Shown here: piece by piece, positions 36,118 to 47,578 of the stretch | Position numbering within the stretch: the stretch's first letter is position 1 | How the letters are laid out: the number at the start of each line of letters is the position of its first letter | Assembly: GCA_024752435.1 (NCBI GenBank) | Contig: CP103029.1 | Span: 496,001-560,000, forward strand | Length of the DNA: 64,000 nucleotides | Reading direction: 5' to 3' | DNA from: Allantophomopsis cytisporea | Lineage: Eukaryota > Ascomycota > Leotiomycetes > Phacidiales > Phacidiaceae | Made by a program: the position numbers and the translations under genes | Notes under the pieces: model-generated | What the model was told of the DNA's origin: nothing | Databases searched by the model: none | The model's input: the letters and a program-made list of their open reading frames with translations, nothing else

Positions 36118-36957
36118 GTTGGTGCAATGAGAATTGGTTGAGAACGAGCGCGAGTTGATCAGTTTAGTCTTGTTTGAACGCCCGAGAAACATATAATTTT
36201 ATTTACAAATCGCCAGAGGAAAGATTGGTAGCTTCTGTACATAAATTGACTTCCTCCCACTCCAGTATCTCAGAAGCGGTTCCGATGCGCCCTCCGCTCA
36301 ACGAGGTCCCATAAAATGTAGTGGCGGCGGAACGTGTTCCGTTTCCGAAGACGAAAGCAATGCCGCTTCCGAACGGCGGCTTATATCGACGGTGTGCGGA
36401 TAAGAGTTAGATGGTCGTCGCAAAGGTTACATCGATCTTTAATATTTCTCTCGGATGAAATATTTAGAGATATTTATATTCTAAGCTTACGTAGAACAGG
36501 CTAGGATTGTGCATCTGTTATTCATAGTCATGGAGGTTCTGATAACTGATTCATGATCTCCAAGAATAACTCATATTCTATTCTAAAAACTCCAAGTTCG
36601 GAAACACTGGAGCTCGAACATATACAAATCCGATAACAACGAACTAATAACTTATGCGGGCGAGATTTTAGACAGTGATTTACCATCGTTATAACTGCCG
36701 ACAGATGATCCGACATTTGCAAGATAACATCGGGAATAATATACATTGTATTGTTGCTAAATAGGCACCTCATCATAGATATTGCACAAGGCAACTAACT
36801 CTATGAAAACACCGGGAACCATGCACATTGTTCAGATATGTCAAGTCGTAAAAATTGTATCAAACTTCATTTTTAGCTGAACGCAACTCATGTATCATTC
36901 ATTATCATCCCAGGTTCCAACGCTCATCATAACATTAGGGGGTATATCCGTCATCAG
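36118..36957. other. Spacer upstream of the decarboxylase gene
   Basis: Holds the decarboxylase promoter and the 3' UTR of the minus-strand membrane-protein gene. It is GC-richer and C/G-patterned at 36290-36390, and AT-rich beyond. No supported gene. Confidence 0.45.
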
Positions 36958-38301
36958 TCATCGCCTTTCATGCGCCTCAGTCTTCTTTCCAGTATCTGCT
37001 CCAGAAGTTGTGGCGGTACCGTTGCCAGCTGGGGCTGACTGTGTGCTTGGAGTGGTTGCGCCACCAGAATCACTTGGGCCTGCAGCACCGATCAAGGGGT
37101 CATCATCAAGCTCGACGACTCTGCCCTCACTATCCACTATGCTCTCTTTTAGAAGTCGGACCTCCCGACCACGCTTGTGGCAATACCAGAATACAAATAG
37201 TAGCACTGTATCTCTGTCAGCGGTTGATCAGATAAAACAAGACAAGACCTACCGAAAAGTCCCAAGGACAACAAGACATTTGTGCCCATGAAAGCGGGCC
37301 ATCTGAGTTTCAACGCATTCATGATGGCCTTCAGCATACTAGCAACAGCACCTGGCTTCGTAACCAGATCTTTCAAGCTTGTAGGCTTAATGAAGTTCAT
37401 TGCTGCCGCTTTCAATCCTCCTCCTCCACTTGCACTAGCTGCTGCAAAACTGCTACCACCGCCATTTAGAGCCTGAGCTTCTGCGGCAACAGCCAACAAT
37501 TCTGGAGCCAACGTAGTTGTGAGCTTATTTGGCAATTGTGTAATCAACTTCTGGAGAAAAGATGGCAAAGAATCGTAGCTCTTAGCAAGTGTGCCCTGAG
37601 AATCCTCAATAAGGCCAACAAGATCGTCATAGGCTGTCGGTACACCGTTGACAAGATCTTTCAGAATAACGGTGAACTTCTGGACGAGAACTTGAGATTC
37701 TTTGGAGATTGAGAAAGCGCGGTTATTGACAGCCGAGAGATTAAGATCATCGAGAACAGCATTGATATCGACTTCTTCTTTATCAACTTCCTTAGCAGGT
37801 ACATTAGGGTTTGTTGGGTCGAGGCCATCATCGTGCTTCTTTCCCTACTAGATATCAGCTTTATCGAAAGACACAGCCCGAAGATTTACATACCTTCCTC
37901 GTAGTCACACGTGTGATGAATGAGAACCGGTTGTTCTTTTTCTTTTCGCCTTTATCGTTCTCTGTGACCTTTTCTTTGCCCTTTCCCTTGTCTGTGCTGT
38001 TTGTCTTCCTAACTTCTTGCGCTGGTTTCTCAGTGTCATCGGCCTCATGCAAAACCATTTGTGCCTGGTTTCCCGTCGAGTCACCGACCTCAGGGTTCAA
38101 GAGGTATGAACGCTCAGGAAGTGGAGGTGGAACATCTTCTGAACTGACAATGCGCTCAAGGAAATTCTCATCCTCCTCGGTGAGAAGTGGCGATGGGCCA
38201 TCTGTGGGAGTTGGGGCTGGTGGCGGAGTCTGGGTTTTTGTTTGCGTGGCTTTGGCAGCTTGGCGTTGTTTGACCTTCTTGTAAGTGAAGTATTCCAACA
38301 T
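36958..38301 (-). CDS. Fungal-specific single-pass membrane protein (ring-like domain family), function unknown
   Basis: Three exons: 38301-37894, 37844-37253 and 37205-36958, giving 415 residues with introns of 49 and 47 nt and canonical sites. The N-terminal half is hydrophilic: MLEYFTYKKVKQRQAAK start, Pro-rich stretch, LLTEEDENFLERIVSSE, PPPLPERSYLLNP, then a Lys/Asp/Glu-rich region. The middle is helical (DINAVLDDLNLSAVNNRAF, ILKDLVNGVPTAYDDL, SLPSFLQKLI). One clear transmembrane segment around residues 318-345 (FMGTNVLLSLGLF then VLLLFVFWYCHKRGRE) is followed by an approximately 75-residue polar tail. The layout matches a family widely annotated in Pezizomycotina as ring-like domain proteins, though I see no zinc-binding Cys/His array. 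Topology and role are unknown; a peripheral signal or trafficking role would be speculation. Confidence 0.75.
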
Positions 38302-39680
38302 GTTGCGAACAACTCAGTGTGTTGATGGATTGAATGATTGAAAAGAAAAACTCAAGTCGTGTTGATAAGAGATGTCAAATATTGTTTCAGGATTGTTGGG
38401 AGGATGAAGGAGCGAGGCAAATTCAATTCATGGTATGCTCAGCTTGTGAATGTTACTCCAAGTGATGACAGCCCAGCCTTTGTGCTGCTCAACGTCATAT
38501 GCCACACGACCCTGGAATTCCTGATGTTAGCGGTGGCGGTGCAGGCTTGTTGATAAGTTATCCTGTAGCACTGACTCCTCGCTACTAAACCAAGCTTTCT
38601 GGCAGATCTCACTGGTCCCACAGTCCGTCAACCTCCACAATTTGGATGTGGCTGAAGCTGTACCTGCAATTAATCACTTGCTACTGCATATGATTTTCAG
38701 ATGGAAAAAAAGCTTTCGCAATCTACGGACGCTCATGATAAGTTTGCCAGTGCTGATGGTGGCTGAATGTGGGGAGTAGATGGCCGGATATCATTCAATA
38801 TCAGGACATGTGTAACTAGGTCCTATAGAAGGCATAAGGAATCTGTTGAAATTCCCTAACTCCCTACCGAGTAGTGGGCAGAATCATTTGCTTCTTCACC
38901 AATCACCCATCCTGAGTGAAACCCATGCGTCTAAATGAGTTATTGTCAAACCAAGCATATGCTCTTGTCGTTCATGGTCTCATTATAGGATGGTCTTCTG
39001 TCGAATACCAAAAAAATTGCTGCTTATTTCATGGCTCGTATCATGAACCTTTGACGAGAGCATATTCGTTGACAAGACTAACTTCGGTCGATAGTGACCA
39101 AGAGGTCTTTGGTTCACAATGGTTTGACGCGAGTAAAGGTGATCAGGAACATCCTCAAGTCGTGTTAATTCGGCAGGGTTTTGCACTGTGAAGTTGGTGA
39201 AAGTTGCTGCGAGAATGTGTTTTGCTTCGTAGAAAAGTGGCAGTGCTATGCGCAAGCAAAGGTTGAATGAATGGACGATTCAAATCGCCACGATTGCTAA
39301 CATGAACATCTTCATCTAGAATCGTGTGTCGTGCTTGGAAAAGTTGTATAATTCTGTAGATGCTTTGTTCAAGTTGAGCGGGATGACACCAGGCAGCTCG
39401 AAATGTTGGAATGCTCATGATACCTTCAATCAGGTGCTGGGCAGAATGATATGCTGGTGTGGGATCATGGATAAATATAGCCTCGATCCAAACATCGAAT
39501 ATGCTGTTTTGTTTTGATAGAAAGTAACGTATTATTTTGCTATAGAGCTACGACTTGAGTTCTGCATCAAATGAAATTCCTCCATTCTTCATCGATAAGG
39601 TTTTCGACCTGACAACTTGTTGAGTGATTCGCAAACGCTGAACAAAGTGGAGGTCGTAGCGCTTCTCTGTTTCGAAGTAT
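38302..39680. other. Spacer with one unassigned minus-strand frame
   Basis: A minus-strand frame open from about 39550 to 39155, with an ATG at 39418 that would encode 87 residues, has no recognisable family and no clear splice partners. The rest is AT-rich and noncoding as far as I can see. Confidence 0.4.
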
Positions 39681-40193
39681 TTAGTCGCTAGTGATCTCAA
39701 CCACCGTCTTGTCTACAAGATATTAGTCCGGTGTTTCTGACGGTGTCAATCAATCGTAACATCGGACTTACAAAAAGCGACATGATCCTTGATGTTCGAA
39801 GCCTTTTCCTTCGGATCTGGATAGTACCATGCCGCATCCTTGAGCTCGGTCTCTGCTAGCACATTAATATGTCAGACAAACCTCAAAAGATTCTGACACT
39901 GACTGTCGAGCGTTATGTTGTAGTAGGAAGCGTCACCCTTCCATGGGCAGTGTGTTGATGAGTTGGACTTCGACAGAACCTTGGAATCTACAGAACTGCT
40001 ATATCTTAGCACCTGGGAATTCCAGATATATTCCGGATCTCACTCTGGTGGGAACTGATCGCTGTTAGTAATTCAATCCCAAATTTCACCTTCCTTCAGC
40101 AGAGCTCCATACGTAAATATTGCCTTCAACGACTTCATATTTGTCTGTCTCGGCGATTGTACGGCCGGCGACGACAGCTTTAGCATGACCCAT
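39681..40193 (-). CDS. Small DUF427-domain protein
   Basis: Five exons: 40193-40113, 40054-40044 (11-nt microexon), 39995-39904, 39852-39772 and 39712-39681, giving 98 residues. The protein is essentially one DUF427 domain: MGHAKAVVAGRTIAET, VVEGNIYFPPDSVDSKVL, the invariant THCPWKGDASYYNI, and DAAWYYPDPKEKA followed by HVAFYKTVVEI. The fold is a compact beta-tent (hot-dog-unrelated) domain found in bacteria and fungi; its activity is not established, although the CPWKG and WYYP blocks are strictly kept. Introns 2 and 3 both end in TAGCAG, so each could be spliced at either AG, adding one residue (98, 99 or 100 residues). I chose the distal AGs. Confidence 0.85.
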
Positions 40194-40735
40194 GTTGTTT
40201 TTGTGTTGTTTAAAGAGGAGTTTGAATTTTGTATAAAATTGCAAAGTGTCCAGGAGATTGATTCACTTAGAATGAATTGCAAAGAGCATTCAGCGTGCAT
40301 TTAAGTCATAGGTCGTACGATTACATATCATAGTTCAATCAATAAATGGTAAAGTAAGTTCCCTTGCTTAGTTTCGTCTAGTGAGACTTTTGGCTATGAC
40401 GAAGATCCCCCGCATTCGTGGTGCAGGAATGATGTTGCTTGGATTGATATGTTTGTCAGCATGCAATGGCGCAGCACAATTATACTGCTCATAAAATAAT
40501 TGCGATTTATTGGAAGACAGTGTCTTTGTAAGATCTGATTACGTGTAGCATATACGTAATAAAATGGCAAACATTTCTATTGTAGTATGTCGCTGGACTC
40601 GTTGTGAGTTGATTGCTCTCTAATGCATTCAATTCCGGGTAAAGATTCCCAATCTCCAGCTTTAAACATGAACTATATGAGATTTTGATTATGAATGATA
40701 AGCCCTTGAGAAAGTCTGCCCACATCACCACAAGT
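40194..40735. other. Short spacer between DUF427 gene and the NB-ARC gene, with an out-of-frame continuation ORF
   Basis: Both neighbours are on the minus strand. From 40806 to 40507 a second reading frame stays open past the NB-ARC stop codon (see findings); otherwise noncoding. Confidence 0.4.
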
Positions 40736-43678
40736 TCACCCGATGGACTTTCCCTCGTCCCCCAATAGATGGTTAGAGGATGTGACCGTGATTGAAGGTA
40801 TCTCACTTAGTTGTTCAACCCATTGTTCAATCAACGTCGGTAATTTCAGTGCTTGCAGGGGTACACCGAAGCCCTTTGATATATCAAAGTAGTGATACAC
40901 ATGAGGCAGAAAAGAATTCTCGAGCTGTATATCCTTGTTCTGTTGGGCATGTTTGATGCATCGGAAACAAGTGGTCAGTATGTATCGGAGATACTCTTTT
41001 CTGCGCTCTTTGCTAATCAGCTGACGCCCGCATTCGAGCCAAAAAGGGTGGAATTCAAGGTCTGATGTCTTTTCCCCACGCGTGCAAAATGAGACCTTCT
41101 CTAATTCCGATAGTGCTGTCAAGACCTCTTCTTCATCATTCAAACTAGAGTCATTGTCCCCTTCTAATTTTGGGAGATCACTGACACCCGATCGCGAGAA
41201 GAAGAAGTCACGGAAATCGACAACACTACTTTTTGCTTGCAAGTGGCTGATCAAGAGCATCAAATGCCAGGCGCTGTTCTTCCCTTTCTGCTCCAGTCTG
41301 TGTTTGGAGGTTTGGAAGGTTTCTAATATAGAACGACCGCCACTGGGTTCGTACATTAAGAAGCTCTTGATACGAGTCCTGTCGTGACTATCACATATTT
41401 CTAAGAAAGCCCGGCCTGGAAGCTTTGAGCGCAAAGAGAGAACTTCTCGCATATACTTCACCGCCTGTGAAGCAATTAATGGGTGCCCGTTAACACGGTT
41501 TGCAATCTGATGAAGGATCTGTGAATCGTTGAGATCACCATGCTCCTGTTCGCCATGCGCAGCGCACTCTGACTTGATAATCTTAACAATTTCCTCTTCT
41601 GATAGAGGAGATAGTAGGACACGGGGCTGGATTCGTGGTCCGGGTCGCTCTAAGTGAGGATTTCGAGATGAGTACAACACTAGTCTTGAATTTCGCGGAA
41701 ATGCCTCGCGTATAGATTCGCTGTTACCCAAACCATCAAGATCATCCAGAATGATGAGAGAGTTTTGGTTCCTCTCTCCTTCTAGCCAGATCTTAAACTC
41801 GCTTGTTCTTTGATGAGGCTTCATCATCTGCCAGTCGCTGACGAAATCTCGGGGTGCAATACTCCGTTCGGCGAGGATCTCAGGTCCAATACGTAAAGCC
41901 GCTTCCTCATACGCTTTACCGAGCGACACTTGATCGGTAGCCGAAAAGTAAAAAACCTTTCTTCGACCGTGATTCAGACGTGCTATTTCATATAGCAGCT
42001 CGGTTTTACTAAACGTCATTAATTGCTGTGTGTGATTTCCTTCCGTGAGGATGTATAGTTGGTATTTTATACGAAATCAGATACGTACCCAATGCCTCCT
42101 ATCCCAGTAATAGCAACCGTAACAGAACCCAGGTTTTGTTGGTTCCGCAAATATCTATCAACAGTAACGATCTCTTCGTCTCGACCCACAAGTTCGGATT
42201 GCTCTTGAAAAGGCATAGGCAAGCCCTCATAGCAAGCTCCTACAGGATAGAATGGGGCGTTTTGTGGAGGCTCCGAAACAGATCGAATCTAAGTTGTCTG
42301 TTGTTAGTTTCAATCACTTTACAGTTCGCTGAAGCCATTTATATGGGAGACAACTATATTTCATACATAAAGCTTTGATTGTAAAGATTCTTCCGACGTC
42401 CTAATTATGGGTGATATATCGTTCTTGATATTCAGTTGAACTAAAGCAAGTTCATTGACTACAAGAGTAAAGTTTGGGTCATAACGTGAACCAAACTTGC
42501 ACATCATACGGTGATCAACATCGTACATTGGAGTAGCTGTCACCTCAAGAAGCCCAGCGGAATCACTTGGCACAACCTTAAATGATTTGACGTTAGCAAA
42601 AAACGTTTAACTGTGTTTCGTAGGTCCTACTTACAAGTCTGTTCTTCCCCTTTGCTTTCATCATCTTCGTCTCACACAAACAACGGAATGACAGCCTTGG
42701 TTTTATCATGTCAAATCGCTCTTTGTTATCAACCGAATTAGTGTTGAAAGAACGAAAGTTGTTTATGATTGCTTCTCGTCGAAGTCCAAACAATATGTCT
42801 GAACAAGTGACAATGAAATCATTCCAGTCTGCTTCCGTAGTCCCCGAGTGAGGGGTTCCAAGAAACAGTTGACCGCATCGATGAAGGATCATGTTCGGAG
42901 TTTCCGATGGATGTTCATTCAACCGCACCATCGCCTAATTGGTCAGCGCGATTACTATACTCTGGCACATGTTCTATACTTCTCTGACTACAAGACCCCC
43001 TAATGAATAACCTATGAAGATTATGGGCCGATCCTTCAGCTAATCCCATAATTAATCGACCTGTGGGTACTAGGGTGAATGAGGTTGGACTTACTCCCTT
43101 CCGAACACTCGAGACCTGCTGGAGCAAAAACATAGCCCATTGTTTGATCCCCATCTCAGTTCTTCGGTCCAGCAGTTGAGAGTTATAACCAAAAGTCATA
43201 ATTCGGGCATTCTTATGCTCAGAGGTTGGAAGTAAGTCCCGTAACCACATATCATCTCCTTTAGCCCATGTCTCAAAGGCGTTCCCATTCATTCCATGTA
43301 CAGCACATATACTATGGTAAGTCAGTACATGCATGTCATGATGAATCAAATAACACACTCTACATCGGCACTTGAAGGCGAATGTAATACAGTCACTCCC
43401 TCGAATTTGTCATCGAACTCCCAGCTTTTATGGGTTGCTCTCAAAGCTCTGTCCTTATGATCCTTATCCTGAAAAGTGACAGTACCGTCCATAGAAGCTC
43501 GGTCAACATGTGTAGCCAGACTGGTTTTGACTACAGGTGATACTTGCGAATTTGACGATGATGAGAACCATCTCTTTTTAGGTTCGTTGACCAAAGCTCT
43601 AAGCTCAAGCGTAAATTGTTCTTCAGCCGTTCCGCAAGGGATATTTCTCACTCGGAGCGTCTGATTGGTCGTTGACAT
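40736..43678 (-). CDS. NLR-type protein: RRM-like N-terminus, alpha/beta hydrolase, NB-ARC NTPase
   Basis: Seven exons: 43678-43359, 43311-43095, 43033-42980, 42934-42635, 42576-42367, 42288-42089 and 42008-40736, giving 857 residues. Every join keeps frame. Residues 1-107 carry an RRM-like pattern (LRVRNIPCGT ... DGTVTFQDK). Next comes a serine-hydrolase domain of the SesB/PGAP1 type: ICAVHGMNGNAFETW, the nucleophile elbow FIGYSLGGLVV and LFLGTPHSG. From about residue 390 an NB-ARC module follows: LVGRDEEI, P-loop GIGGIGKT (spliced across intron 6), Walker B SLIILDDLDGLG, a SSRNP sensor-like loop and the GLPL-like GHPLIASQAV. Winged-helix-like sequence runs to the end. No TPR, ankyrin or WD repeats are present in this gene. 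Such STAND proteins act in fungal non-self recognition and programmed cell death; the hydrolase would be the effector. The head-to-head neighbour supplies TPRs. Confidence 0.85.
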
Positions 43679-44168
43679 GATAGAACCATTTGGCCTTAAA
43701 AGGGAATTTGAGAGAGAGTTGTTCTAAAGAGAGGTATGCATAGACAACCATTTCTCGTTTTTAATGCCATATACTGGTGTAAGGTTAGGCTGACGTGGGG
43801 GCTGCAAATCTCAGCTATGAATGAACAGGGATATGTGAAGCATCAGCCTCGGCTGTGCGACATGTACGACATGTAAACCTATCACAGTTCAACTGACCCA
43901 TTTGTAATATGCAGAACTAATGCAAATTGTGATATCTTAAGAGAGTTCTAGGTAGTATATGTTGGATACGACTAGCCTTGCAGACATTATAGTCACGCCA
44001 GTCTCTTCGTCCTTTCAATTTCATCATTCTACTCAACAACATGGCTCATCCCTAGATTTCTGTCTTCCACACAAGAACGTCGTATGTTTGTATGGAAATT
44101 AAAGTAAGAACGTTTTTTAGACTTGTGGAGAACTTCTGTATATTAATCGAATATTTTCAAATAGTGCT
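43679..44168. promoter_or_regulatory. Divergent promoter between the NB-ARC gene and the TPR gene
   Basis: 490 bp separate the two opposing start codons. The sequence is AT-rich. No clear TATA box could be assigned. Confidence 0.5.
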
Positions 44169-47100
44169 ATGGATAACCTTAGGCTTTACCGTTTGATCAG
44201 CCTAATAAGCTGTACCACGGTACCTGTCAGAATACTTACGCGCGGATTTCAAAGGCTCCCTGAATGGAGTGCAGATGGCGAGCTGATAGACAGGATTCCA
44301 TCAGCTTCGATGGTTTTTCCTTGGCTTTCCAAGCTCTTTGGCGACATGCCCTTCCAAGAAGGAGTAGAATTACATTCTCAAATCTGCTCATTCCTTCGCA
44401 GTGCCTCGAATATCGCCTTAAGAGGTTCAATATCAGATGCACATATCTATATGGCCAAAGATAAGTGTGAGGAAGTTTTAGGTGCTATGTCGGAGTTTGA
44501 TCCAGACAAGATTTTGTTCGAGATTCTAAGTCTTGCTGTTCATGGATTTCCGGACCCCCAGACTGAGATAGCTCCCGGACTGGAGGAGCAGTATTGGCCA
44601 ATTGTCAAATCTACATGTCTTCCATTTCTTGAGAGGGTTGGTTTTGATAATATCCTATACTATTGTAGAGGTTCAAATGACGATGATAACTCTTTGTAAG
44701 CATGAAATCCTTATTCATTAATATCTTCATACTAAGATTTCAAAGATCATCACAGCTTGACTATCTTGTTGCACTTTGGAGCTTTCTTCAAAGAGTCATA
44801 AGAACGTACCATGAAGCACTCTCAAATGAAATCCGACACTTGGAAAATCAATTAGACGCATATCTCTTCTCAATTAAGCCGGAAAATCACCTCCGAACAA
44901 TCAAATATCTCCGTATCTCAGGAACTGTCACAGAATCTTTTAGGCAAAATGGTTCTCGAGGCTCTAGTCATAACCTTAAGCGGAATCAAAGCAAGAACGA
45001 GCCTCGTATCAATGCGATGGTAGGCATGGCAATTCTTCAAGGAGGCCAACATGCGCCACCTCTGAGAAGTGCTTGGGACCCCACTCTCTGGATGCCGCTA
45101 GAGAACGATGTTTGGTCTTCTTTTGAAAGATATGTGTTTATTTTGGCACGTGGACAATGTTCACCCTGCAAAACAGAAGAATTACCATTACAAACGGAGG
45201 TCCTTATTGCATTCAGAATGTCTCAGTATGGCCAATTTGCCGTGGCCAAAGAAATATTACTCAGAAGAATCCCAGAAGTGCAAAAGCGATATGGAAATGG
45301 GTCTGCAGAGTTCATTACTTGCGGCATAGAGCTCGTGCATGACTGCAATTTTCTGGCAGATTCAAAACTGGCAGAAACATGGGTGAAGCATATATCTATC
45401 TGTGCGTCGCCATATCTGGAGCTTGACTCTAAAACATATGCTGCATCTGAGTTCAATCTCTGCATTGCAGGTGTTGATGCAAAGATAATACAAGGTCAAT
45501 ATCATCTTGCATCAAGAGAGCTTCAAAGATTGCTGGCCCTTGAAGGTCTTCCAGGCCGGCACGTTCTTATCGTAGCACTCCGGCTGCTGAAATCTAAGAG
45601 GCGAGTAGGTGACGCTGTCTATAGTGAAGATGTATGGAATGTATATGAAAAGGCCTTGAAAAATTCGGTTCATGCTGATCTTCTGACTCACGAGTTCTTT
45701 CTGGAGGCCCTTTGTATCTTCTCGATTACCAAGAAACAATTGAGTTGTGGTCCTGAAAGAATTCGCACGCTACTAAAGTCTACAATACTTATGACGGAAA
45801 CACTATTGAGTCAGCCAGAGAAACCTATATCAGCCCCCATCATAGAAGGATATCTTTCCACGCTGTATCAGTACCAGATGTCTTCTCGAGATACCAATTC
45901 TGAGGGCCAATCGCAGCAAATATACGGCTACCTGGGCGAAGAATCGGCTAAGAGCATAGGAACTCAAACATTAGCCAGCCGGATTACAGATAGAAATGAA
46001 AAATCAAGGAAAGAGGGAGATGAAAAGCAAGCGGAGCTTGATACGCAGTTCGAATTAGGTGTAGGCTCCCTTGAGAATGGTGATGTAGCGAAAGCCATTG
46101 GGCTGCTGTATCTCGTTGTCAAGGAAGATGAGAAGACACTGAGTATCGACCATCCAAATTTCCTTGCATCTCAGCACATGCTAGCTCGAGCCTATCTTGA
46201 AATGGGTGACATAGGCCAAGCTATAACACTGTTAAAATCAGTTGCTGGTTCCAAAGCGAGGACATTGCCAGAAGATGATCAGACCCGCCTCGGAGTGGAA
46301 CATGAGTTGGGGAGAGCGTACCTTGAAAATGGTAATGCTGAGCAAGCCGTGGAGAAGTTAGCGACCGTTGTCAAGGCGCGAGAGGAAACCCTCCCAGAGG
46401 ATGACGAAAACTGCCTTGGTGCAAAGCATGAGCTAGCAACCGCTTGTCTTGAAAGTGATAAAACCGAACAAGCTGTGATACTGTTGGAGTCGGTAGTTAG
46501 AGTCAGAGAGGAGTCACTTCCAGAAGAGGACCAGTATCGGCTCGTCTCAGAACATGAACTAGGTAGAGCCTACCTTGAGAATGATAATACGAAGGAAGCT
46601 ATACGGATGTTGGAGAAGGTCGTCAAGACACAAAATCGGATCTTGACCATGGACAACCAATATCGACTGATCTCACAACATGAATTGGGTAGGGCCTATA
46701 CCAACGATGGTCATGTGGCAAAAGCTATCAATATTTTGAAAACTGTTTTGAAAGCACGAGAACAGATACCACCAGAGCAATATCGACTTTCTACACAACA
46801 TGAATTAGGTCGAGCCTACCTTAACAGAGGCGATATAGCACAAGCTATAACCCTGCTAGAGCCAGTTGTCAGGGCGCAGGAGAAGATATTGCCAGAAAAT
46901 GACCAACGTCGACTTCTTTCGATCTATGAACTGGGCAGAGCCTACCTCAAGAGTGGTAACACAGAACAAGCTATATTATCTCTACAGTCAGTTCTTCAAG
47001 AAGATTTAAGGACTTCATCGAAATGGCAGCCATACCGCATCCTCGCACAGCGCCTTTTAGATGATCTCAATCATTCTCAAACCCAGCATGTACTAGTAGA

Positions 47101-47203
47101 ATCTAGACATACGAGTAGTCCTATCAAACATGGCAACACCTACAAGGATTTAGAACCCGAAATTCGTCACACAGATCACCTAGTTGGTCCGCAAAAGAGA
47201 TAG
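44169..47203 (+). CDS. Large protein with eight NLR-style TPR repeats
   Basis: Two exons, 44169-44695 and 44746-47203, encode 994 residues; the 50-nt intron (GTAAGC donor, AAAG acceptor, CTAAG-like branch) splits a Leu codon. Residues 1-600 are mostly helical and unassigned. From 611 to 944 eight repeats of 42 residues (one of 40) follow, with consensus HELGRAYLENG-xxxQAI-xLLExVVKxxExxLPEDDQyRL. This is the kinesin-light-chain-like TPR type found at the C-terminus of fungal STAND/NLR proteins and in no other setting as commonly. No P-loop, kinase 2 motif or hydrolase motif is visible, so this is not an NLR itself. The head-to-head partner is a hydrolase-NB-ARC protein that lacks repeats. I infer a functional pair; a free-standing TPR scaffold is the alternative. 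The true start could lie in an upstream exon, since the ATG follows a possible AG acceptor. Confidence 0.8.
46049..47050 (+). repeat. Tandem array of eight TPR-coding units (126 bp)
   Basis: Eight in-frame units beginning with FELG, HMLA, HELG, HELA, HELG, HELG, HELG and YELG. The motif encoding HELGRAY is very similar in units 3, 5, 6 and 7 at DNA level, as expected from recent unit duplication. One unit (sixth) is two codons short. Confidence 0.85.
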
Positions 47204-47506
47204 AGAGGGGTTGAGGTCTGAATTTTTCGTCGCTGTGCAAAATACAAGCTTTCACACTCTATGGCACACAATTTAACTCTGCATCGAGTCTTTTTCCGGC
47301 GTTGCAAAAACAATCGAACGTCAAGGGCATGATAGGAAAATAAGCACTTGAAACGTATTGACAGACACCTCTTTACTCTCGTTTATATCCGACATATGCC
47401 TTAACATTTTCAGCGCGACTAAAGTTCGGCGGCGCCCACCAGCCTCAAAATCCAGGAGGGAGAAGGAAAAACGACTCTTAGAACATCAAAAAGAAAAATC
47501 AAAAAT
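47204..47506. other. Spacer between the TPR gene and tRNA-Ala
   Basis: 3' flank of the TPR gene; nothing further seen. Confidence 0.5.
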
Positions 47507-47578
47507 TGGACGATGCAGGAATTGAACCCGCGACCCCATCCATGCTAAGGATATATCATACCACTAGACCAATCGCCC
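47507..47578 (-). tRNA. tRNA-Ala (anticodon AGC), no intron
   Basis: The reverse complement folds into a 72-nt cloverleaf: acceptor GGGCGAT/ATCGTCC, D arm TGGTCTAGTGGTATGA, anticodon stem TATCC/GGATG with loop TTAGCAT (anticodon AGC, Ala), T arm GCGGG-TTCAATT-CCTGC, discriminator A. G3 pairs with U70, the identity element read by alanyl-tRNA synthetase, which supports the assignment independently of the anticodon. Confidence 0.96.

Noticed and set aside
40736..42019. Short NB-ARC gene starting at the ATG at 42019
   Set aside because: The P-loop lysine and threonine are encoded by the splice of 42089 to 42008, so the exon belongs to the longer hydrolase-containing gene.
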